DNA from: Hydrogenophaga sp.
GTDB taxonomy: Bacteria > Pseudomonadota > Gammaproteobacteria > Burkholderiales > Burkholderiaceae_C
Reading direction: 5' to 3'
NCBI GenBank assembly: GCA_025458415.1
Contig: JALOSN010000009.1
Coordinates: 1-26,401, forward strand
DNA length: 26,401 bases
Below, piece by piece: positions 8,845 through 16,306 of this stretch (its first letter is position 1; every line of letters starts with the position of its first letter). The position numbers and the translations under genes were made by a program. Under the pieces are notes generated by a model. That model searched no databases and was not told the origin of the DNA. It was given only the letters and a program-made list of their open reading frames with translations.

Positions 8845-9948
8845 TCACTGCATGGCCGGTGCGGCAAATCGCGTCACGACCTGACCCGGCGAAAGCACGT
8901 GGACCCCGGCCGCCACCACCTCAAGACCGGGCTCGAGCCCGGCCACCACCACATCGTTGCCATCGGCGGTGATGACTTTCACCGGGCGGGGCTGCACGGT
9001 CTGCGCGCCCGGATCGAACACCCAGACAGACGTGTCTTCCCCGTTGCGCAACAGGGCACTGGTGGGCAGCCGGAAACCCACGGCGGGCCGCACGCCGCTG
9101 GCGACCGAAGGATCGAGCCGGACATAGGCGGTCGCCCCCAGCGGAACTGCCGCGTCAGGCGCCAGCGCCAGCTTGACTGTGAAGGTACGGGTGACACGGT
9201 CTGCACTGGCGCCCACCTCGCGCACCCGGGCCGGAAGATCCCCTGCAGCGGCCGGTGCGAGGCCCGCCCACAACCTCGCCTGGGCCGGCATGCCCGGCTT
9301 CACACCGGGTACCCGGTCTTCGGGGATGGCAATCCACACTTCGCGCGGACCGTCATGGGCCAGCCGCAGCACCGGTGTCCCTGAAGCCAGCACCTGTCCG
9401 ACCTCGGCCATGACGGCCGTCACCAGGCCGTCGGCATCGGCCACCAGCCGGGTGTAGGCCGCCTGGTTGCCCTGTACGGCCTGGTTGGCCATGGCCTGGC
9501 GCAGCGTGGCTTCAGCGGCATCCAGCGCGGCCTGCCGACGCTCGATTTCGGCGTCGCTCACAAAACCCTGGCGACGCAGGTCGGTGAAACGCCGCAGTTC
9601 GGCCGCGGCGAGGTCGCGCTGGGTGCTGGCGGCCTGCACCTGGGCCTGCACCGCCTGGGTGGCCAGGGCGAAGTCCTGCGGGTCGAGCCGGGCCAGCACC
9701 TGTCCCTTGCGCACCCGCTGGCCGGGCTCCACCAGGCGTTCGACCAGCTTGCCGCCGACCCTGAAGCCCGGCAGGGACTCGACGCGGGCCCGGACTTCAC
9801 CGGCATATTCGCTGGTGTCGGTCAGGGTGGCCGGGGCCACTGTCAGGAGCTTGACGGCGCGCACCGGTTCCTGGGCAGGCTCGGGCTGGCTGCAGGCAGC
9901 CAGCAGGCAGCTGGCTGTCACGATGAGGACAAAATGCACAGTTTTCAT
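8845..9948 (-). CDS. RND efflux periplasmic adaptor (membrane fusion protein), lipoprotein
   Basis: A 367-residue HlyD/AcrA-type adaptor. The N-terminus is a lipoprotein signal: hydrophobic stretch then LLAAC with the lipid-bearing Cys19. The lipoyl half-motifs flank a coiled coil: PGFRVGGKLVERLVEPGQRV then KGQVLARLDPQDF, an Ala/Gln/Arg-rich helical hairpin (about residues 95-165), then TRLVADADGLVTAVMAEVGQ. A beta-barrel and membrane-proximal domain follow. It bridges the inner-membrane RND protein to an outer-membrane channel. It is the first gene of the leftward pump operon, and its stop overlaps a possible GTG start of the transporter. The gene starts 88 bp from the palindromic operator at 10037-10050, which probably controls it. 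Confidence 0.93.
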   Translation of the reverse strand: MKTVHFVLIVTASCLLAACSQPEPAQEPVRAVKLLTVAPATLTDTSEYAGEVRARVESLPGFRVGGKLVERLVEPGQRVRKGQVLARLDPQDFALATQAVQAQVQAASTQRDLAAAELRRFTDLRRQGFVSDAEIERRQAALDAAEATLRQAMANQAVQGNQAAYTRLVADADGLVTAVMAEVGQVLASGTPVLRLAHDGPREVWIAIPEDRVPGVKPGMPAQARLWAGLAPAAAGDLPARVREVGASADRVTRTFTVKLALAPDAAVPLGATAYVRLDPSVASGVRPAVGFRLPTSALLRNGEDTSVWVFDPGAQTVQPRPVKVITADGNDVVVAGLEPGLEVVAAGVHVLSPGQVVTRFAAPAMQ

Positions 9949-10002
9949 GGCTGGAACTTTATGCAGGCTGTGGCGGGCAGGCGGCAGAACCTTGCGGGGC
10001 CG

Positions 10003-10016
10003 CGCAAGCGCTTGCG
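10003..10016. repeat. Perfect 14-bp palindrome with an extra half-site, in the RND/hpnC divergent region
   Basis: CGCAAGCGCTTGCG reads the same on both strands. A third copy of the half-site, CTTGCG, lies at 9991-9996. Such arrays of half-sites are common for dimeric repressors, but the sequence could equally form an mRNA hairpin in the leader of the leftward adaptor gene. No protein can be assigned. Confidence 0.4.
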
Positions 10017-10036
10017 GATCTCACCGATAATTAATG

Positions 10037-10050
10037 ACTGACCGGTTAGT
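10037..10050. promoter_or_regulatory. Putative TetR/AcrR-type operator
   Basis: ACTGACCGGTTAGT is symmetric in 6 of 7 base pairs around the ACC|GGT centre. This resembles the operators of TetR-family repressors that control RND pumps. It lies in an AT-rich stretch between the leftward pump operon and hpnC. On the rightward strand a good -10 box, GATAAT (10026-10031), is immediately upstream, so the site would cover that start point. On the leftward strand the site would fall in the promoter spacer. Which direction is controlled cannot be decided from sequence. No tetR gene is in the window. Confidence 0.5.
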
Positions 10051-10078
10051 AAATTGTACGGGACTCCCCAACAACCCC

Positions 10079-10981
10079 ATGACACCGACGCCCATCAGCG
10101 CCTCTGACCCCGTTGACCAGGGACTGGCAAGCAACGTGGCGCACTATGAGAACTTTCCGGTGGCGTCCTGGTTGTGCCCGCCCAGGCTGCGCGCGCCCGT
10201 GGCGGCGATCTACCATTTCGCCCGCACAGCCGACGACCTGGCCGACGAGGGTGACGCACCGGCTGCCGATCGGCTGGGCGCGCTGGCGCGTTACCGCCAC
10301 AGCCTGGAGCAGGCCTCCGATGGCGGCGATGCCGGCGCCACCGACTGGCCCGAGGTGTTTGGTCCGCTGCGCTCGGCCCTGCGCACGCACCGCCTGCCCC
10401 TGGCACTGCTGCACGACCTGATCAGCGCGTTCGAGCAGGACGTGCGCCACACCGGCAATGGCCATCGCTATGCGAACCTGGACGAACTGCTGGCCTATTG
10501 CCGCCTGTCGGCCAATCCGGTCGGCCGTCTCCTGCTGCACCTGTACGGGGTGAACGACAACCGGTCCCTGCAACAGAGCGACCGGATCTGCTCTGCCCTG
10601 CAACTCATCAACTTCTGGCAGGACCTGAGCATCGACCTGGAGCGACAACGCCACTACCTCCCGTCCGACCTGCTGGCCCGTCACGGCCTGGACCATGAAG
10701 ACTTCCATGCCTCGTCGCCACGGCAGGACGCGCGGGCGGAACAGGCCCGACAGGCGGCCGTGGCCGAACTGTGCCGCCACGCCCGGGGCCTCATGGAGCA
10801 GGGCGCCCCACTGGCCCTTGGCTTGCCCGGGCGGGCCGGCTGGGAATTGAGGCTGGTGGTACAAGGTGGCATGCGCGTCCTCGACCGGATCGGCCAGATC
10901 AGCCACTGCAGCTGGAGGCATCGCCCGACGGTGGGGCGGGCCGACGTCCCCTTGCTTCTTTGGCGCAGCCTGTGGATGTGA
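10079..10981 (+). CDS. hpnC: Squalene synthase HpnC (hydroxysqualene-forming step)
   Basis: A 300-residue protein of the squalene/phytoene synthase superfamily. The N-terminal NVAHYENFPVASWLCPPRLR is characteristic of HpnC rather than CrtB. The two Asp-rich, Mg-diphosphate-binding motifs are present: ARTADDLADEG (Asp52-Asp56) and INFWQDLSIDLERQRHYLP (Asp182-Asp186). HpnC converts presqualene diphosphate to hydroxysqualene in the HpnCDE route to squalene and hopanoids. hpnD and hpnE are not adjacent here, which is unusual. The start at 10079 fits the conserved opening. An in-frame ATG at 10034 would put the palindromic operator inside the gene and is less likely. It is followed after 42 bp by the second pump adaptor and may be co-transcribed with it. 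Confidence 0.85.
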   Translation: MTPTPISASDPVDQGLASNVAHYENFPVASWLCPPRLRAPVAAIYHFARTADDLADEGDAPAADRLGALARYRHSLEQASDGGDAGATDWPEVFGPLRSALRTHRLPLALLHDLISAFEQDVRHTGNGHRYANLDELLAYCRLSANPVGRLLLHLYGVNDNRSLQQSDRICSALQLINFWQDLSIDLERQRHYLPSDLLARHGLDHEDFHASSPRQDARAEQARQAAVAELCRHARGLMEQGAPLALGLPGRAGWELRLVVQGGMRVLDRIGQISHCSWRHRPTVGRADVPLLLWRSLWM

Positions 10982-11023
10982 TTCCCTGCTGCGACTTCTC
11001 AAACGACCACTCAGAAACCCGTC

Positions 11024-12130
11024 ATGTTCCTTCGCACGCCATCTGTTTCCCTGCGCCCGGCACGCCGGGCGCTGTGCCTGACCCTGCTAGCCGGGGCGAT
11101 GGCCGGTCCGGTGGCGTTGGCCCAGCCGGTCAGCAACACCTCGGGTTCAACCACGATCAGGACAGTGGAGGCCGCACGCCTGGATGCCAGCCAGGTGTTC
11201 CCGGTCCGCGATGCGCCGGCCCGGGTCCGGGCACGCAACGTCTCGCGCCTCTCGGCCGAGGTGGCCGGTACGCTGCAGCAGTGGACCGCCGACGTCGGCG
11301 CCAGTGTGAAGCGCGGGCAGGTGCTGGCGCGCGTCGACCCCCGAGACCAGGAACTGGGCGTGCAGCGCGCGCGCGCTGCGCTGGAAGCCAGCCAGGCCCG
11401 CCTGGCGCTGGCGCAGACCCAGCTGCAACGCGCCAGGGACCTGACCGCCCAGGACTTTCTGTCGCCTGAAGCGCTGGCGCAGCGGGAGACGGAAGTGGCG
11501 CTGGTCCGGGCCGAGGCCGATGCCAACCGCGCACAGCTGGCCACAGCGCAGCGCCAACTGGACAAGACGGTGCTGCGTGCGCCGTTCGATGCCGAGGTGG
11601 TCGAGCGCCACGCGCAGACCGGCGAGGCCGTGGCGCCAGGCAGCCTGCTGTATGTGCTGGCCGAGAAGGGCGCGGTCGAACTGGACGCCACGGTGAATCC
11701 GCTGGACGCCACCAGCCTGCCCCAGGCCAGGCGCCTGCGGTTCGAGGCCGACGGTCAGGAGCGGCCGGTGCGGCTGGTTCGGATCGGCAGCACCATGAGC
11801 GAACCGGCACGCACGCGAACCGCCCGCCTGGCCTTCGAGGCCGGATCGGACGCCCCTTCGGCGGGTACGGCGGGCCGGCTGATCTGGGAAGATGCGCGCC
11901 CCCACCTGCCTCCCCAGTGGCTGGCGCGACGCAACGGGGTGATCGGCGTGTTTGTGGTCGAGGAGAACGCCGCCAACCCGACCGTTCGCTTCCGGCCACT
12001 GCCAGGCGCCCAGGAAGGCCGTGTGGTCCCGGTACCAGCCGACTGGCCGGGTTCGACCCTGCTGGTGGTGGGTGGACAGTCTGCCCTGCAGGACGGGCAG
12101 ACCGTGACGGTCATGCGCGCGGGCAACTGA
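11024..12130 (+). CDS. RND efflux periplasmic adaptor, second system
   Basis: A 368-residue membrane-fusion protein. It has an N-terminal export signal (Arg-rich start, then LCLTLLAGAMAGPVALA, cleavage near residue 33) with no lipobox Cys, unlike the adaptor of the first pump. The lipoyl halves are SRLSAEVAGTLQQWTADVGA with KRGQVLARVDPRDQ, and LDKTVLRAPFDAEVVERHAQ. They enclose a long coiled-coil hairpin rich in Ala, Gln and Arg. The beta-barrel domain follows. It starts 42 bp after hpnC and ends 15 bp before the RND transporter gene, so the three look like one transcription unit. It should link the transporter to a TolC-like channel encoded elsewhere. Confidence 0.9.
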   Translation: MFLRTPSVSLRPARRALCLTLLAGAMAGPVALAQPVSNTSGSTTIRTVEAARLDASQVFPVRDAPARVRARNVSRLSAEVAGTLQQWTADVGASVKRGQVLARVDPRDQELGVQRARAALEASQARLALAQTQLQRARDLTAQDFLSPEALAQRETEVALVRAEADANRAQLATAQRQLDKTVLRAPFDAEVVERHAQTGEAVAPGSLLYVLAEKGAVELDATVNPLDATSLPQARRLRFEADGQERPVRLVRIGSTMSEPARTRTARLAFEAGSDAPSAGTAGRLIWEDARPHLPPQWLARRNGVIGVFVVEENAANPTVRFRPLPGAQEGRVVPVPADWPGSTLLVVGGQSALQDGQTVTVMRAGN

Positions 12131-12145
12131 AGCAGGACATCGAAC

Positions 12146-15100
12146 ATGGCCTTCATGCGCTCGCTGCTGACCAACCATCCGCTGGCGAACATCGCCTTCG
12201 TGGTCGTGCTCCTGCTGGGTCTGCTGAGCTACGCGACCATGCCGCGGGAGCAGGACCCCGAGATCAATTTCAACTGGGTCAGCATCACGGCCACGCTGCC
12301 GGGAGCCAGCGCGGAAGAGATCGAACGGCTGGTCACCAACCCGCTGGAAGACGGCATCCGCAGCGTGGCCGACGTGCGCTTCGTGATCTCCAATTCGCGC
12401 GAGAACGCGGCCACGCTGCTGGTGCGCTTTCGCGACATCAACGAGCGGACCTTCGACAAGCGCATGGCCGACCTGCGCCGCGAGATCCAGAACCGGGCCT
12501 CGGCGGAACTGCCCCCCGAAGCCGACGATCCGCTGATCCTGGAGATCACCACCAGCAACGGATTCCCCACCGCGTCGCTGGTGCTGGTGGGCCAGGCCGA
12601 CGACGAGACCCTGCGCCGGCATGCCCGGCGCCTCAAGAGTGCGCTGGAAGGCATTTCGGGCGTGGACCAGGTGGCCGCTGCCGGCCTGCGCAACCCCGAA
12701 ATCCTGGTCAGCCCGGACCCGCAGGCGCTGGCGGCGCGCGGATTGCTCTCGTCCGACGTGGCCGACACGCTCTCCGGCTGGTGGCGGGACACGACCGGTG
12801 GCACGCTGCGCACACAGACCGGTGCCTGGTCTGTCAGCGTGCAAGGGGTGCAGACCGACCCGCAGGCCCTGGCGGACCTGCCGGTTCGGTCCATGGCACG
12901 GCCTGAAGCGGTGGCCCGCCTGGGCGATGTGGCCCGCATCGAGCGAGCCCGCGCACCAGCGTCGCAGTTGGCGGCCATGGACGACCGACCCACCATTTCG
13001 CTGTCGCTGACCAAAAAATCAGGCACCAACACGCTGGAACTGGTGGAGCGGCTCAAGTCCTTCATCGACCGCGAGAACGCGGTGCTGACCGAAGATGGCC
13101 TGCAACTGGTGCTCACCGACGACCAGACCGTGCCGACCCAGGAAGCCATCGGCGTCATGCAGACCAACGCCCTTTATGGTGCCCTGCTGGTGCTGGCGGT
13201 GTGCTGGCTGTTCCTGGGCTGGCGCATCGGCCTGCTGGTGGCCCTGGGCATTCCGTTCTCGCTGATGGGTACCTTCGCCGTGCTCAACACCATGGACTAC
13301 ACGGTCAATGTCTCGGTGCTGCTGGGGGTGGTGATCGCGCTGGGCATGCTGGTGGATCAGGCGGTGGTGGTGGTGGAGGCCATCTACTACCGCATGCAGC
13401 GGGGCCAGCAGGTGCTACAGGCCAGTCTGGACGGCATCCTGGAAGTCTGGAAACCGGTGCTGGCTTCGGTGGCCACGACGCTGGCCGCTTTTTTGCCACT
13501 GATGCTGCTGCCGGGCATTGTGGGCAAGTTCATGTTCGTGATCCCGTTCGTGGTCACCCTGGCCCTGGTGATATCGCTGCTGGAGGCGTTCTGGATGCTG
13601 CCAGTGCACGTCTCGGTGGCCGGTGTTCGATTCGACCGACCGTCCAGGGTGCAGCGCCTGCGCGAACACTTCACCCGCGTGCTGCGGCTGCGCTACGGGC
13701 AATGGCTGGCGTATGTGCTGCGCCGCCCCAAACGCTTTGCCATGGTCGGTGTGACGGCGGTGGCGCTGGCGGTGGGTCTGCTGGTGGCCCAGGTGGTGCG
13801 GGTGCAGTTCTTTGCCTTCGACCCGATACGCGCCTTCTATGTGAACGTGGACATGCCCGCCAGCGCGGCGTTGGAGGAGACACTGGAGGAAACCCAGCGC
13901 GTCGAACGGGTGGTGCGGGAGCAGCTGCGGGGTATCGGCCTGGAGGGCGAAGCCCGTTCGGTCACGTCCACCGCCGGCATCAAGTTCACCGACACCGACA
14001 TCGTCTACGGCGACCTGTACGGGCAGGTGTTTGTCTCGCTGAACCCACGGACCCCCGGCTCCCGGGAGGTCTCCGAGGTGGTGGACGACATGCGCGCCAC
14101 AGTGGAGAGCCTGGGCGGACCGGGCAACAAGAGCTTCACCGTGCTCTCGGGCGGACCGCCCTCGGGCAAACCCATCAACGTCAAGGTGCGCGGCGACACC
14201 TTCGAGGAGATCGAAGCCGCCAGCGAGGTGCTCAAGGCGATCGTCGCGCGCATTCCGGGCACCACCGATGTGCAGGATGACCAGCTGCCCGGTCGGCCGC
14301 AGCTTCGGCTGCAGATGGACACGAATGCCCTGCGCGAAGCCAACATGAGCGCCGCCCAGGTCTCACGCCTGGTCCGGCTGGCGATCGACGGCGAGGTGGT
14401 GGCCTTCACGCGCGACCAGGGCGACAAGATCGAGCTGCGCGTGCGATCGGACCGCATGCTGCGCAGCGGCGAGGAGCGCCCGCTGGACCCGGCCAGCATC
14501 CTGGATGAACCGGTCGTGCTGCCCTCCGGCCAGACCACCCGCCTGGGCACCCTCGTTCGGGCCGAGGTGGAACCGGGGCGCGGCGTCATCCGCCACTACA
14601 ACCTGCGGCGAACCACCACGGTCCAGGCCAACCTGGACAAGGACGTGACCGACACCGTGGAGGCCAACAACCTCATCAAGGCCGAGTGGGAGAAAGTGCG
14701 CACCCAACATCCTGGTGTCGATCTGGACTTCTCGGGCGAACTGGAAGACATCGAAGAAAGCCTGGCTGCCATGCAGGCCCTTTTCCTGCTGGGCGTGGGC
14801 CTGATCTACCTCATCCTGGCCGCGCAGTTCCGCAGCTACTGGCAACCCCTGATGATTCTGGTGACCGTCCCGCTGGCCTTTACCGGTGTGGCCTTCGGCC
14901 TGGCGATCTCGGGCAACCCGCTGTCGCTGTATACCCTGTATGGCGTGATCGCGCTCAGCGGCATCGCGGTGAACTCGGCCATCGTGCTGATCGATGCAGC
15001 CAACAGCCGGCTCGCCGCCGGCATGGGCACGGCGCATTCGATCGTGCAGGCCGGCCGGCGCCGGGTCGTGCCCATCCTGATCACCACCACCACCACGGCA

Positions 15101-15213
15101 TCGTCTGGGGCCTGGTTTTCTCCACCATGTTGACGCTGTTCATCGTGCCGCTGCTCTACCAGATGTTCATGCGGCGCGGTCGCCACCACCCACCGGCCGA
15201 TATGTCCATTTGA
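12146..15213 (+). pseudogene. RND family efflux transporter, frameshifted near the 3' end
   Basis: The reading frame gives 995 residues of a normal RND permease to 15133: N-terminal helix, two periplasmic loops, TM4 motif ALGMLVDQAVVVVEA, late motif SGIAVNSAIVLIDAANSR, then RRRVVPILITTTTT. There it turns into nonsense (ASSGAWFSPPC, stop). The true continuation, GIVWGLVFSTMLTLFIVPLL and a short tail, is found at once in another frame and ends at 15213. In the family about 20-25 residues (Gly/Leu-rich start of the last helix pair) normally lie between these parts. So the sequence lacks a short segment whose length is not a multiple of three, at about 15100. This is either a real inactivating deletion or an assembly fault. 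AGGA lies upstream of the ATG at 12146. TM4 has Asp404-Gln405 where AcrB has Asp-Asp. Confidence 0.85.
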
Positions 15214-15245
15214 GTTGACAATTTAGCTTGTACAACTTCTCGACA
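15203..15245. promoter_or_regulatory. Tandem PpsR/CrtJ-type operator upstream of bchI
   Basis: A perfect TGT-N12-ACA site at 15203-15220 is followed, after exactly 8 bp, by TGT-N11-ACA at 15229-15245, one base short of consensus. The first site contains a -35-like TTGACA (15215-15220); no good -10 is visible downstream. The left end overlaps the last codons of the damaged RND gene. TGT-N12-ACA is the established motif of the aerobic photosynthesis-gene repressor PpsR/CrtJ. Tandem sites with this spacing allow cooperative binding of two dimers. Confidence 0.7.
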
Positions 15246-15275
15246 TGAGTCCGCTTGTGCCATACTGGGCTTTCC

Positions 15276-16304
15276 ATGGCACAGCAATTTCCTTTCTCGG
15301 CCATCGTCGGCCAGGACGAGATGAAGACCGCGATCCTGATCGCGGCGATCGATCCCGGTATCGGCGGTGTGCTGGTGCTGGGTGACCGGGGCACGGGCAA
15401 ATCCACCGCCGTGCGGGCCCTGGCCAGCCTGCTGCCGCCGATGAAGGTGGTGCAGGGTTGCCGATACCGGTGCGATCCGGCCTCCTCCGTGACCGCCTGC
15501 GAGGACTGCGCTCGGCTGCGCCCGAACGGCCAGTCACCCAGGACCGAAACCGCCCCGGTGCCGGTGGTGGACCTGCCGTTGGGTGCGACCGAAGACCGGG
15601 TGGTGGGTGCGCTGGACCTTGAAAAGGCGCTGTCGCAGGGCATCAAGGCCTTCGAGCCGGGCCTGCTGGCCCAGGCGCACCGCGGCTTTCTCTACATCGA
15701 TGAAGTCAATTTGCTGGAAGACCATCTGGTGGACCTGCTGATCGATGTGGCAGCGTCCGGCGAGAACGTGGTCGAGCGCGAGGGACTGAGCGTGCGCCAC
15801 CCCGCCCGCTTCGTGCTGGTGGGCAGCGGCAACCCGGAGGAAGGTGAACTGCGGCCGCAGCTGCTGGACCGTTTCGGCCTGGCGGTGGAGGTCCGCACAC
15901 CGGACTCGCTGGCCGATCGGGTCGAGGTGGTGAAGCGGCGCGAGGCCTTTGAGCAGGACCGCACCGGTTTCATCGCGCAGTGGCAGTCGAAGGACGCGGC
16001 CGTGCGGCGCAAGCTGGTGGCGGCACGCAAGCGCCTGATGGACATCCAGGTGCCGGACGCGACCCGCGAAAAGGCCGCCAACCTGTGCATGCAACTGGGC
16101 ACCGACGGCCTGCGGGGCGATCTGACCTTGATTCGCGCAGCCCGCGCGCAGGCCGCGCTGGACGGTCAGACCTGCGTCGAGCCGATGCACCTGCGCAAGG
16201 TGGCTGCGCCGGCCCTGCGGCACCGGCTGCGACGCAACCCGCTGGACAACGCCGATGCCGGCACCCGGGTTGAACGTGCGGTGACCGAACTGCTGGGAGA
16301 CTGA
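15276..16304 (+). CDS. bchI: Magnesium chelatase ATPase subunit I
   Basis: A 342-residue AAA+ ATPase of the Mg-chelatase, which inserts Mg2+ into protoporphyrin IX with BchD and BchH, the first committed step of bacteriochlorophyll synthesis. Visible motifs: Walker A GDRGTGKS (residues 36-43), the BchI-type Cys pairs GCRYRC and CEDC (62-78), Walker B FLYIDE (138-143), sensor-1 region GSGNPEEGELRPQ (183-195) and LLDRFGL containing the arginine finger region. Length and motifs are normal, so this gene looks intact, in contrast to bchD. The start at 15276 fits the usual MAQQFPFSAIVGQDEMK opening; no strong ribosome site is seen. First gene of the bchI-bchD-bchO-bciB block; the GTG start of bchD follows 2 bp after the stop. 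Confidence 0.96.
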   Translation: MAQQFPFSAIVGQDEMKTAILIAAIDPGIGGVLVLGDRGTGKSTAVRALASLLPPMKVVQGCRYRCDPASSVTACEDCARLRPNGQSPRTETAPVPVVDLPLGATEDRVVGALDLEKALSQGIKAFEPGLLAQAHRGFLYIDEVNLLEDHLVDLLIDVAASGENVVEREGLSVRHPARFVLVGSGNPEEGELRPQLLDRFGLAVEVRTPDSLADRVEVVKRREAFEQDRTGFIAQWQSKDAAVRRKLVAARKRLMDIQVPDATREKAANLCMQLGTDGLRGDLTLIRAARAQAALDGQTCVEPMHLRKVAAPALRHRLRRNPLDNADAGTRVERAVTELLGD

Positions 16305-16306
16305 GC

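Noticed and set aside
6665..8884. 739-codon open frame on the plus strand opposite the first RND gene
   Set aside because: His/Asp/Gln-rich antisense shadow of a conserved RND transporter; no domain features.
10079..10981. Phytoene synthase (crtB) as the identity of hpnC
   Set aside because: The superfamily is shared, but the HYENFPVASWL opening and overall length fit HpnC. The gene also lies outside the carotenoid cluster.
11147..12844. 565-codon minus-strand open frame opposite the second adaptor and transporter
   Set aside because: Antisense shadow of the adaptor and RND genes with no recognisable motif.
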